From: Fidelibacterota bacterium
Lineage (GTDB): Bacteria; Fidelibacterota; Fidelibacteria; Fidelibacterales; Fidelibacteraceae
Length of the DNA: 16,345 bases
NCBI GenBank assembly: GCA_030620575.1
Contig: JAUXEL010000017.1
Coordinates: forward strand, 1-16,345
Direction of reading: 5' to 3'
Below the pieces are notes generated by a model, which did not search any database, had not been told where the DNA came from, and saw only the letters and a program-made list of their open reading frames with translations. A program made the position numbers and the translations under genes. Each line of letters starts with the position of its first letter. Within the stretch, counting starts at the first letter, position 1. This document shows positions 1-6,544 of this stretch, piece after piece.

Positions 1-218
1 TTTACTTCTACGCCCCCGGCATCATTAACCCAGGGAACACGAAACATAATTACCCGTTCCGGTTCAATTAACCTCTCCAGAATATTAGCATCTTGGAAAA
101 TGGGGTTTGCTTCGTAGACATCCCATATTGAGTCAATAACTTCTGTGACAGCTTGAATAAATTCATTCTGACCATAATTATTTTTCTTCATAAGATCTAA
201 GAATTCAGATTTTGTCAT
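1..218 (-). CDS. gdhA: Glutamate dehydrogenase, second tandem copy (N-terminal part only)
   Basis: This is the first 72 residues of a second hexameric glutamate dehydrogenase; the rest lies beyond the window start. The ATG at 218-216 follows a GAAAGG ribosome site (complement of 226-231) at normal spacing. The gene begins only 26 bases after the stop of the complete copy at 245-1582, so the two are probably co-transcribed. Aligned without gaps, residues 30-72 differ from that copy at one position (Ile/Val 51), while only about 14 of residues 1-29 match. At DNA level bases 1-135 differ from 1365-1499 at only three positions (68, 93, 132), then similarity drops abruptly. That pattern suggests recent duplication with partial gene conversion. 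The catalytic and cofactor domains are not visible, so whether this copy is functional is unknown. Confidence 0.9.
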   Translation of the reverse strand, partial: MTKSEFLDLMKKNNYGQNEFIQAVTEVIDSIWDVYEANPIFQDANILERLIEPERVIMFRVPWVNDAGGVEV

Positions 219-244
219 TTTGTTACCTTTCAATTAATTTAAAT

Positions 245-1582
245 TTATACAACGCCTTGATCAACCATTGCATTTGCAATCTTTAGAAAGCCCGCAACAT
301 TTGCTCCTCTTTGATAATCCACATATTTATCATTAATACGTCCATATTCTACACATTGCTCATGAATACGGATCATAATTTGATGTAATTCTTTATCTAT
401 ATGTTCTCTGGTCCATGCTAAACCCATATAATTTTGGGTCATTTCCAGTCCGGAAGTAGCTACACCACCCGCATTAGCTGCTTTACCGGGTGCAAATAGT
501 AACTTTGCTTTCTCAAATACAGTAACCGCTTCAGGAGTTGAAGGCATATTTGCACCTTCTGCAACGCATTTACAGTTATTTTTGACAAGCATTTCAGCGT
601 CTTCTTTATCCAATTCATTTTGCGTTGCACAGGGCAATGCTACATCACAAGGAACCTCCCATGGACGTTTCCCGGGATAAAATGTGGCATTAGGAAATTC
701 CTTCGCATAAGGTGCAACAATATCATTATTGCTGGATCGCAACATTAACATATAATTGATCTTTTCATCACGAATTCCATCCGGATCGTAAATATAACCA
801 TCAGGACCGGATACGGTAACTACCTTTCCGCCAAGTTCATTTACTTTAATTGCGGCGCCCCAGGCAACATTCCCAAATCCGGAAATTGCGATTCTCTTGC
901 CTTCAAAACCATCTTCAACCTGTTTTAACATCTCATTCGCAAAATACACAGTTCCATAACCGGTTGCCTCCGGACGAATTACGCTACCGCCCCAATTAAG
1001 GCCTTTTCCGGTAAGCACACCGGTAAATTCGTTACGTATGCGCTTATACTGACCAAAAAGATAGCCTATTTCGCGAGCGCCCACACCAATATCACCGGCA
1101 GGAATATCTGTTCTAAATCCTATATGACGTTGCAATTCTGTCATAAAACTTTGGCAAAACCGCATTATTTCCCCATCAGAACAACCACGGAAATTAAAAT
1201 CCGAACCGCCCTTACCGCCACCCATTGGTAAGGTAGTTAAAGCATTTTTAAAAATTTGTTCAAACCCTAAAAATTTTAATATTGATAGGTTTACACTGGA
1301 GTGAAAACGCAGTCCGCCTTTATAGGGACCTATCGCACTATTGAATTCAACACGAAAACCGCGGTTTACTTCTACGCCCCCGGCATCATTAACCCAGGGA
1401 ACACGAAACATAATTACCCGTTCCGGTTCAACTAACCTCTCCAGAATATTAGCATCCTGGAAAATGGGGTTTGCTTCGTAGACATCCCATATTGACTCAA
1501 CCACTTCATTAACAGCTTGTAAAAACTCCGGTTGATTGGGGTTTTTGGCAGCAACTTTTTCTAAAAATGCTCGTTTGGTCAC
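245..1582 (-). CDS. gdhA: Glutamate dehydrogenase, complete copy
   Basis: This cytoplasmic enzyme interconverts glutamate and 2-oxoglutarate plus ammonia using NAD(P)H. At 445 residues it has the usual length of the hexameric bacterial family. Visible signatures are PYKGGLRFH (86-94), the catalytic lysine K124 in PMGGGKGGSDF, the catalytic Asp D164 in IPAGDIGVGAREIGYLFGQ, and the Rossmann motif GFGNVA (235-240). The stretch VSGPDGYIYDP (257-267) resembles the NAD-dependent Clostridium symbiosum enzyme, but EGANMP near residue 343 is typical of NADP enzymes, so cofactor choice is open. The start is GTG (1582-1580), supported by GGAGG (complement of 1591-1595) eight bases upstream. A 390-base gap upstream suggests its own promoter, separate from plsX. 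A near-identical copy follows immediately downstream. Confidence 0.97.
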   Translation of the reverse strand: MTKRAFLEKVAAKNPNQPEFLQAVNEVVESIWDVYEANPIFQDANILERLVEPERVIMFRVPWVNDAGGVEVNRGFRVEFNSAIGPYKGGLRFHSSVNLSILKFLGFEQIFKNALTTLPMGGGKGGSDFNFRGCSDGEIMRFCQSFMTELQRHIGFRTDIPAGDIGVGAREIGYLFGQYKRIRNEFTGVLTGKGLNWGGSVIRPEATGYGTVYFANEMLKQVEDGFEGKRIAISGFGNVAWGAAIKVNELGGKVVTVSGPDGYIYDPDGIRDEKINYMLMLRSSNNDIVAPYAKEFPNATFYPGKRPWEVPCDVALPCATQNELDKEDAEMLVKNNCKCVAEGANMPSTPEAVTVFEKAKLLFAPGKAANAGGVATSGLEMTQNYMGLAWTREHIDKELHQIMIRIHEQCVEYGRINDKYVDYQRGANVAGFLKIANAMVDQGVV

Positions 1583-1972
1583 TTAATTTACCTCCGCAAT
1601 ATCTAACCAAATCCAATTAAAGATTTTTTTTCTGGTCCCCTCCTCGTTATTCTTCAGGGGTTCATCCCTTCTTGCTTAGTAACAAAAAATATGTTTACAA
1701 TTAACATGTAAAGTTAACGACTTTTTTTCATAAAAGTAAACATGAGTTTCATCTTTTTTCCACTATTTTATTCGTATTTTAGCGATTTTTATTTATGAAT
1801 AAATTTGATAATATTTCCCTGTATTGAAACAAAATATTATCATAAAAACCATGCTGTTTATAATTTGTTGTTTATTATGTAAAAATGCTATTTTTTGTAA
1901 TAAAATTAGCAGACAATGGCTTTAAAATTATTTTGAATAATAATAAAATGTATATAATATTTTTTATGAATA
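1583..1972. other. AT-rich intergenic region upstream of gdhA
   Basis: This 390-base gap lies between the plsX stop and the gdhA start and has no credible coding frame. It should contain the gdhA promoter and 5' leader on the minus strand, but I could not choose one convincing -35/-10 pair in such AT-rich DNA. It holds two long AT-only dyads (1806-1842 and 1954-1976), listed separately. A smaller one, TTTACA/TGTAAA at 1694-1699 and 1707-1712, overlaps TTAAC/GTTAA at 1701-1705 and 1713-1717. A weak CCCCT/AGGGG pairing (1637-1641 and 1656-1660) would sit in the gdhA leader. No known riboswitch was recognised. Confidence 0.6.
1806..1842. repeat. 11-bp perfect inverted repeat, AT-rich dyad 1
   Basis: TGATAATATTT (1806-1816) and AAATATTATCA (1832-1842) are perfect reverse complements separated by 15 bases. 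The dyad lies upstream of gdhA and downstream of plsX. It shares the 8-mer ATAATATT with a second dyad at 1954-1976. It could be an operator or an RNA hairpin. Chance is not excluded in such AT-rich DNA. Confidence 0.6.
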
Positions 1973-1976
1973 TTAT
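1954..1976. repeat. 8-bp perfect inverted repeat overlapping the plsX stop, dyad 2
   Basis: ATAATATT (1954-1961) and AATATTAT (1969-1976) form a perfect dyad with a 7-base loop. The right arm covers the plsX stop codon (1973-1975 on the minus strand). A stem of only A-T pairs is a poor intrinsic terminator, but no better terminator for plsX is visible. The same 8-mer forms the arms of dyad 1. Confidence 0.5.
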
Positions 1977-3016
1977 TTTTCTTTTTCGGACTCAAATTGG
2001 GAAATCGAATCGCGCATAATACCGATCATATCATCAGTTACGGCTTGAATGGCGACCTTAATACCGTTTTTAAATGCCCGTGCTGTAGATCGTCCGTGGC
2101 TTTTTATGATTATTTTATTGAATCCCAATATCGGTGCACCACCGTATTCTTCATAATTAGCAATTTTCATTATTTTTTTGATACCACCGGAAAGACACAG
2201 CATGCCAAATTTCCAGATCAATTTTCCTTTTAATGCCATTTTAGCGAGTTTTTTTACTGCCTCAACCGTTCCTTCCATTGTCTTTACAGCAATATTCCCA
2301 ATCATACCTTCAGCAACCACGACATCTGCCTTTCCTTTTACTAAATCATTTCCTTCAATATTGCCGATAAAATTTATATCCGGGCGGGAAGCAAGTAATT
2401 GATAGGCCTTTTTCATGGTATCATTCCCTTTGTACTCCTCTGCACCTATATTCAAAAGTGCAACTGTAGGTGATTCTACATGCATTAATTTTTTCTTATA
2501 GCTCACACCCATATATGCAAAATGAACCAAATCGTCCGGTGTATTTGTAATATTTGCACCAATATCCAAGATCAATGAAAAAATATTTTCTCGTTGTTGT
2601 TCATTATATGTGGGATATATCGTTCCCAAGGCAGTTCGCTTTACACCGGGAATTCGTTCAATATGGATTGCGGCAGAAAGGATAACTGCTCCGGTGCTTC
2701 CGGCGGAAACCATTGCATCTGCCTTTCCTTCATTTAATAACTTAGCAGCAAGAAGCACTGATGCGTTGGGTTTTTCTCTAATCGCTATTCTGGGCGAATC
2801 CTCCATGGTGATTTCATCCGGAGTATGAACGATTTTGATCCGCTCTTTATTATATGTGTGTTTTTTCAGCTCAGCGTTAATTTTAACTTCATTCCCTATT
2901 AACAATAAATTAGCAGACGTTTCAAGTGACATCCGGCACGCACCCTCAACGGTAATTTGCGGCGCATGATCTCCACCCATAGCATCAATTGCAATTGTGA
3001 TCGGCTTATTGGTCAT
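1973..3016 (-). CDS. plsX: Phosphate acyltransferase PlsX
   Basis: PlsX makes acyl-phosphate from acyl-ACP and inorganic phosphate, feeding the PlsY step of membrane phospholipid synthesis. It is a peripheral cytoplasmic membrane protein. The 347-residue length fits the family. Recognisable segments are the N-terminal AIDAMGGDHAP (9-19), EDSPRIAIREKPNASV, the SAGSTGA loop (near 104-110), DIGAN, and GMIGNIAVKTMEGTVEA in the C-terminal half. The ATG at 3016-3014 has an AAAGGA-type ribosome site upstream. In many bacteria plsX sits with rpmF and fabH; here neither neighbour is present, and the gene stands alone between a repeat-rich divergent gap and the gdhA pair. No clear promoter or strong terminator was identified. 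Confidence 0.96.
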   Translation of the reverse strand: MTNKPITIAIDAMGGDHAPQITVEGACRMSLETSANLLLIGNEVKINAELKKHTYNKERIKIVHTPDEITMEDSPRIAIREKPNASVLLAAKLLNEGKADAMVSAGSTGAVILSAAIHIERIPGVKRTALGTIYPTYNEQQRENIFSLILDIGANITNTPDDLVHFAYMGVSYKKKLMHVESPTVALLNIGAEEYKGNDTMKKAYQLLASRPDINFIGNIEGNDLVKGKADVVVAEGMIGNIAVKTMEGTVEAVKKLAKMALKGKLIWKFGMLCLSGGIKKIMKIANYEEYGGAPILGFNKIIIKSHGRSTARAFKNGIKVAIQAVTDDMIGIMRDSISQFESEKEK

Positions 3017-3105
3017 AAAATTCCTTTTCTTCTATGTTGGCAATAATCTAAATCTAATTTTCCGCTGGTGCTACAATTTTTTTGTATTGATATTTGTTGA
3101 AGAGG

Positions 3106-3168
3106 TTTAGGGTTTAGAGTTTAGGGTTTAGAGTTTAGGGGTTGGGGTATGGGGTTGGGGGTTGGGGG
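3106..3168 (+). repeat. Telomere-like heptamer array continuing into G-quadruplex-capable G-runs
   Basis: Five heptamers alternate TTTAGGG and TTTAGAG from 3106 to 3140, i.e. about 2.5 copies of a 14-base unit. They run directly into five G-tracts of four or five G (3138-3141, 3144-3147, 3151-3154, 3157-3161, 3164-3168) separated by two or three bases. Four or more close G-tracts on one strand satisfy the usual G-quadruplex pattern. The G-rich strand is the plus strand. The array lies between the divergent genes plsX and secD. Confidence 0.8.
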
Positions 3169-3190
3169 TTAAGGAGTTTAGGCTGAAGAG

Positions 3191-3214
3191 TTGATTTGTT
3201 GATTTGTTGATTTG
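3191..3214. repeat. Tandem octamer TTGATTTG x3
   Basis: Three perfect head-to-tail copies of TTGATTTG occupy 3191-3198, 3199-3206 and 3207-3214. This is a short microsatellite-like array in non-coding DNA, with no sign of function beyond its clustering with other repeats in the same gap. Confidence 0.8.
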
Positions 3215-3265
3215 TCGAAAAAGACAATTTATCCTCCGAAGCCCCGTTGGTTGGGGCATAGGAGG

Positions 3266-3283
3266 ACTGCTTTCTGCCTACTG
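3266..3283. repeat. 18-bp direct repeat, copy 1
   Basis: ACTGCTTTCTGCCTACTG at 3266-3283 recurs exactly at 3443-3460 in the same intergenic gap. Copy 2 leads straight into the heptamer array at 3461-3488, while copy 1 does not. Confidence 0.8.
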
Positions 3284-3355
3284 CTTTCCCGACCCCGAAT
3301 GTTCGAGAGGCCAGGCAGGTGATTTTTTTACAATTATATTTCCAATCATAAGCAC

Positions 3356-3376
3356 AGACAAGGCAGTGCCTTGTCT
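3356..3376. repeat. 21-base near-perfect palindrome
   Basis: AGACAAGGCA (3356-3365) and TGCCTTGTCT (3367-3376) are perfect 10-base reverse complements around a single central G. It resembles short dispersed intergenic palindromes containing GACAAGGC that I recall from several bacterial genomes, but this could not be checked. There is no flanking U-run, so it is not a standard terminator. Confidence 0.8.
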
Positions 3377-3442
3377 CTTCCATCTTCTTACTGCTTATCC
3401 GTCTTCGCTCAGCTAACGCTGACTATGCTGGACAGGCTTCTT

Positions 3443-3488
3443 ACTGCTTTCTGCCTACTGTTTACTGTTTACTGTTTACTGCTTACTG
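3443..3488. repeat. 18-bp direct repeat copy 2 followed by TTTACTG heptamer array
   Basis: The second copy of the 18-bp repeat (3443-3460) is followed by TTTACTG three times (3461-3467, 3468-3474, 3475-3481) and a variant CTTACTG (3482-3488). It is a simple tandem array of 7-base periodicity without spacers, so it is not CRISPR-like. Confidence 0.8.
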
Positions 3489-3582
3489 TCTTATTTCTCT
3501 TAGCCATTGATTTTCAATTAATTTATTGGTTTTTCTGCTTTCATCCGTTAAATTTGACAGCTTTGCTCTTATGAAAGAATAC

Positions 3583-3612
3583 TTGTTATTCTGCCCAAAG
3601 CAGCAGGATAAT
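3583..3612 (+). promoter_or_regulatory. Candidate sigma70-type promoter for secDF
   Basis: TTGTTA (3583-3588) and GATAAT (3607-3612) are separated by 18 bases and end 30 bases before the chosen secD start, leaving room for the ribosome site at 3627-3631. A second overlapping candidate has a perfect TTGACA (3554-3559) but a poorer -10, AATACT (3578-3583). This is consensus matching only. Confidence 0.35.
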
Positions 3613-3642
3613 ATTGAACAGAATATGGAGGTTAATTTCGGT

Positions 3643-5544
3643 ATGTCTAAAAACCTAATTTGGCGTTATCTCTTTATTGTTGTATTGCTGGGGTGGGCTC
3701 TTTATGCGCTAATGCCAACTATGCAATATGAACGTCTGAGTAACGCGGATAAAACTGCATTGGAAGAAGAAGGAAAGCTTTTTGACCTGGAATCAAAGAT
3801 CATTAAACGTGGTTTGGATTTACAGGGCGGAATGCATTTAATTCTTGAAATTAATGTACCAAAATTTATTAAAAAAATAGCCGATCATCAATCAAGGGCA
3901 TATTATGATTTTATGGATAAGGTTGATGCTATTTATAGTGAAAATCCTGAATTGGATTATCTGGATATTATGTTGGAAGCGGCAAATACCGATAGTTTAC
4001 GGCTAAGCAGGTATTTCCCGACTGAAAACCGTAAAACAGATAATAAAGCCGTTACAGATAATCTGCAGAAAGAATGCGAACAAGCGGTTGTCCGCGCTGA
4101 AGAAATTATTCGTAATCGCGTGGATGAATTTGGAGTTTCTGAACCGGTTATCCAATTGATAGGCAATAAACGTATTATTGTCGAATTAGCCGGTATAGAT
4201 GATCCACAACGAGCAAAAGATATTATACATAATACTGCATTGCTTGAGTTTATTCTTCTCAAAGATGCTGAATATTCACAAGACATTATCAATCGAATTG
4301 ATGCTGCTGTAAAAAGAACAAGTCCTGGTGATATTGCACAGCTTGATACGGCCGTTATTTCAAATAAAGTAAGTACTGATAAAGAAATTTCTGTCAGTGA
4401 ATTGCTTGGCTTAGAAGAAGATAATGGTGTTGCAAGTGATTCGTCCGTTCTGGTAGATGAAAATCTGGCAGCTGAACGCCCCTTTAGTGCTCTCCTGCGG
4501 AATTTAGGATGGGATATCGGAGTTCCGGTCGAAAACTACTATGCGGTAAACAGAATTTTAACAGATTCTGAAGTTACTCGTGTTCTTCCTAATGATCTAC
4601 GTATTTTACTTTCCGGTAAAACACAAAAAGTAGAAACTGTAGATGGCGGAACGGCTGAATTTTATACATTATATTTTGTTAATCGTGAACCCGGTTTAAC
4701 CGGTGAAGCGGTCAAGGAAGCTAAGGCCGAATTAGGCAGTGTTTCCAGTGAGCAAATGGGACAACCTCTTGTGAATGTCCGCATGAATACAGAAGGAACA
4801 AAAACCTGGGCACGCCTTACCGGTGCAAATATCGATAAACGCCTTGCTATTGTTTTAGATAATAAAGTTCAAATGGCTCCAAATATTAAAAGTAAAATTC
4901 CAAACGGACGCACGGTTATAGAAGGCTTTGCGAGCCTACAGGAAGCACAGGATATTGAGATTGTCTTAAAAGCCGGTGCTCTTCCGGCACCAATTGATAT
5001 CATTGAAGAACGTACCGTGGGTGCTACTCTGGGTGCAGACTCTATTGAACGCGGTGTCAAAAGTGCACTGATCGGCATGGCAATTGTAGCTCTTTTAATA
5101 ATTGCCTACTATCGGGGTGCCGGTCTTATTGCTTTTGGTACCCTGGTTCTAAATATTATTTTCGTACTTGCAATTCTTGCGTCATTGCGTGCGACCTTAA
5201 CACTTCCGGGTATTGCCGGTTTGGTTTTGATCATGGGTATGTCGGTCGATGCGAATGTGCTTATTTTTGAACGTATTCGAGAAGAATATTTAAAAGGTAA
5301 AACGATTCGCTCAGCTGTTGAAAACGGGTATTCTCGTGCTTTGATCACGATTTCGGATGCAAACCTCACGACACTTGTAACAGCCCTGGTATTGTGGCAT
5401 TACGGTTCCGGTCCGATCCGTGGTTTCGCCGTGGTTTTGTTTTGGGGTATTGTTTTTAACTTTGTATCCGGATATTTTATTTCCCGTACCGTTTTTATAA
5501 CGTTCTCTCACGGTAAAAAACCCTTAAAAAAGCTCAGTATATAG
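3643..5544 (+). CDS. secD: Protein translocase subunit SecD
   Basis: SecD is an inner-membrane RND-family partner of SecYEG. With SecF it uses proton motive force to help pull exported proteins across the membrane. From the ATG at 3643 it is 633 residues, close to the E. coli length. A GGAGG (3627-3631) lies 11 bases upstream of this start. Possible earlier starts in frame would add up to 39 unconserved residues and lack a ribosome site. Residues 7-24 form the first membrane segment, followed by GLDLQGGMHLILE (57-69) and GIDDPQRAKDIIHNTALLEF in the periplasmic domain. LTGANIDKRLAIVLDN and AGALPAPIDIIEERTVG precede the C-terminal membrane bundle. MSVDANVLIFERIREEY (533-549) carries D536, the position of the proton-path Asp. 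Residues about 207-345 form a long, partly acidic insert with little recognisable sequence. secF follows nine bases downstream; yajC is not adjacent. Confidence 0.96.
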   Translation: MSKNLIWRYLFIVVLLGWALYALMPTMQYERLSNADKTALEEEGKLFDLESKIIKRGLDLQGGMHLILEINVPKFIKKIADHQSRAYYDFMDKVDAIYSENPELDYLDIMLEAANTDSLRLSRYFPTENRKTDNKAVTDNLQKECEQAVVRAEEIIRNRVDEFGVSEPVIQLIGNKRIIVELAGIDDPQRAKDIIHNTALLEFILLKDAEYSQDIINRIDAAVKRTSPGDIAQLDTAVISNKVSTDKEISVSELLGLEEDNGVASDSSVLVDENLAAERPFSALLRNLGWDIGVPVENYYAVNRILTDSEVTRVLPNDLRILLSGKTQKVETVDGGTAEFYTLYFVNREPGLTGEAVKEAKAELGSVSSEQMGQPLVNVRMNTEGTKTWARLTGANIDKRLAIVLDNKVQMAPNIKSKIPNGRTVIEGFASLQEAQDIEIVLKAGALPAPIDIIEERTVGATLGADSIERGVKSALIGMAIVALLIIAYYRGAGLIAFGTLVLNIIFVLAILASLRATLTLPGIAGLVLIMGMSVDANVLIFERIREEYLKGKTIRSAVENGYSRALITISDANLTTLVTALVLWHYGSGPIRGFAVVLFWGIVFNFVSGYFISRTVFITFSHGKKPLKKLSI

Positions 5545-5553
5545 GAGGTCTTC

Positions 5554-6444
5554 GTGCTACAGTTTTTTAAAAATCCAAATTATGATATTGTTGGTAAACG
5601 CCGATTTACCTTTATCCTTTCCATGGTGATCATTCTCGCAGGTATTGTTTCCCTTTTTGTTCAGGGACTTAATTACGGTGTTGATTTTGCCGGCGGTGCA
5701 AAAATGCAAATTAAATTCAATAAAACCATCTCGGCCGAAGAATTACGTGCCAGATTTTCGGAAAATGGTCTTGGTAACCCTGAAATTAAAAGCAGTGGTG
5801 AAAATGAATACATGATCACCATAAATGCAGAAGATTCTGAGGATTCAGATGAAATTCTAGACCAGACTTTATCCGGTTTGGATTATTCATTGCTACAGGT
5901 TGATAAGGTAGGTCCGAAAATCGGTTCTGAAATGCGCAGTAACTCAGTAAAAGCTATTGGGATCGCATTGATCCTGATACTTATTTATATTACTGTCCGA
6001 TTCGAATTAAAATTTGCTATAGGGGCTGTTATTGCTCTGGCACATGATGTGATGGTAACGCTTGCGATCTTTTCCTTCCTTCAATGGGAATTCTCTATTC
6101 CTGTATTGGCCGCATTTCTGACCATTGTCGGATATTCGCTAAATGATACCATTGTGGTGTATGACCGTATTCGTGAAAACATTAAAATTCATAAGGGCAA
6201 ACCACTAAGCGAAGTGATCAATCTAAGTATTAATCAATCTTTATCCCGAACCATTATTACCTCGCTAACAACCTTTTTGGTCGTTTTTGTCCTTGCGTTA
6301 TTCGGCGGACAAGTATTATTCGGTTTCTCGATCGCGATGCTGATCGGTGTGATTGTAGGTACCTATTCTTCAATGTACGTTGCCGCTCCCATACTTATCG
6401 CATGGAGCCATAAATTTAAAGAAAAAGATGAAAAGAAAAAATAA
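5554..6444 (+). CDS. secF: Protein translocase subunit SecF
   Basis: SecF completes the SecDF export-assisting complex in the inner membrane. It has 296 residues, normal for the family. It starts at GTG (5554) with a strong AGGAGG (5543-5548) that overlaps the secD stop codon, so translation is likely coupled to secD. Seen in order: a first membrane segment at about 18-37, the conserved YGVDFAGGAKMQI (41-53), a periplasmic loop, VGPKIGSEMRSNSVKA before a second membrane segment, and the signature GYSLNDTIVVYDRIREN (193-209). The last segments lie around 236-250 and 256-283. The C-terminus is a short lysine-rich tail, which would be cytoplasmic. A hairpin at 6494-6521 closes the operon. Confidence 0.97.
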   Translation: MLQFFKNPNYDIVGKRRFTFILSMVIILAGIVSLFVQGLNYGVDFAGGAKMQIKFNKTISAEELRARFSENGLGNPEIKSSGENEYMITINAEDSEDSDEILDQTLSGLDYSLLQVDKVGPKIGSEMRSNSVKAIGIALILILIYITVRFELKFAIGAVIALAHDVMVTLAIFSFLQWEFSIPVLAAFLTIVGYSLNDTIVVYDRIRENIKIHKGKPLSEVINLSINQSLSRTIITSLTTFLVVFVLALFGGQVLFGFSIAMLIGVIVGTYSSMYVAAPILIAWSHKFKEKDEKKK

Positions 6445-6463
6445 GGTATTTCGGACAGGATCT

Positions 6464-6491
6464 TTGCCTGCCGGATATTACGCTTTATAAT
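6464..6491 (+). promoter_or_regulatory. Candidate promoter for the metal ABC transporter operon
   Basis: A perfect TATAAT (6486-6491) lies 16 bases after TTGCCT (6464-6469, four of six matches to TTGACA). Transcription would begin near 6498, inside the left arm of the hairpin at 6494-6521. Only about 50 bases separate this from the next start codon, which fits a promoter for the downstream operon. An imperfect dyad, 6451-6459 with 6467-6475, overlaps the -35 element and might bind a regulator. No recognisable Zur or MntR box was seen. Confidence 0.4.
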
Positions 6492-6493
6492 TT

Positions 6494-6521
6494 AAAACCC
6501 GGTGTCTGCATGCCGGGTTTT
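6494..6521 (+). terminator. Intrinsic terminator after secF
   Basis: AAAACCCGG (6494-6502) pairs perfectly with CCGGGTTTT (6513-6521) around a 10-base loop. The right arm ends in TTTT followed by ATTCTT, giving a modest U-rich tail. It lies 50 bases past the secF stop and 23 bases before the next gene. The A-rich left side also allows some activity on the opposite strand. Confidence 0.75.
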
Positions 6522-6544
6522 ATTCTTGAAGTATATGAGGCAAT

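Larger units (their letters stand above)
3017..3642. other. Repeat-rich divergent intergenic region between plsX and secD
   Basis: This stretch of about 626 bases carries no credible gene. The open frames through it are made of low-complexity repeat translation. From left to right it holds an alternating TTTAGGG/TTTAGAG array running into G-runs (3106-3168), three TTGATTTG units (3191-3214), a GCCCC/GGGGC hairpin (3241-3257), a palindrome (3356-3376), a small TCAGC/GCTGA hairpin (3409-3422), a TTTACTG heptamer array (3461-3488) and an 18-bp direct repeat (3266-3283 and 3443-3460). The last 90 bases contain promoter-like sites for secD. The plsX promoter should lie near 3020-3100 on the minus strand, but no pair stands out. 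Confidence 0.75.

Noticed and set aside
1637..1660. Hairpin or riboswitch in the gdhA leader
   Set aside because: Only a five-base CCCCT/AGGGG stem with a 14-base loop is present, no further pairing extends it, and it matches no riboswitch I know.
3106..3140. TTTAGGG repeats considered as a true telomere or linear replicon end
   Set aside because: The array is internal, short and imperfect, and flanked on both sides by ordinary chromosomal genes.
3135..3383. Minus-strand open frame of 82 codons in the plsX/secD gap
   Set aside because: Its translation consists largely of repeat-derived low-complexity sequence (Asn-Pro-Gln-Pro-Pro runs) with no ribosome site or domain.
3461..3488. TTTACTG array considered as CRISPR
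   Set aside because: Units are directly adjacent with no spacers and only seven bases long, and no cas genes are present.
3526..3642. 39-residue N-terminal extension of SecD
   Set aside because: The extension is not conserved-looking and its candidate starts lack ribosome sites. GGAGG at 3627-3631 supports the ATG at 3643, which places the first membrane segment at residue 7 as usual.
3957..4292. Antisense open frame of 111 codons inside secD
   Set aside because: It is a frame shadow of a well-supported gene, serine/arginine-rich, without a ribosome site or known domain.
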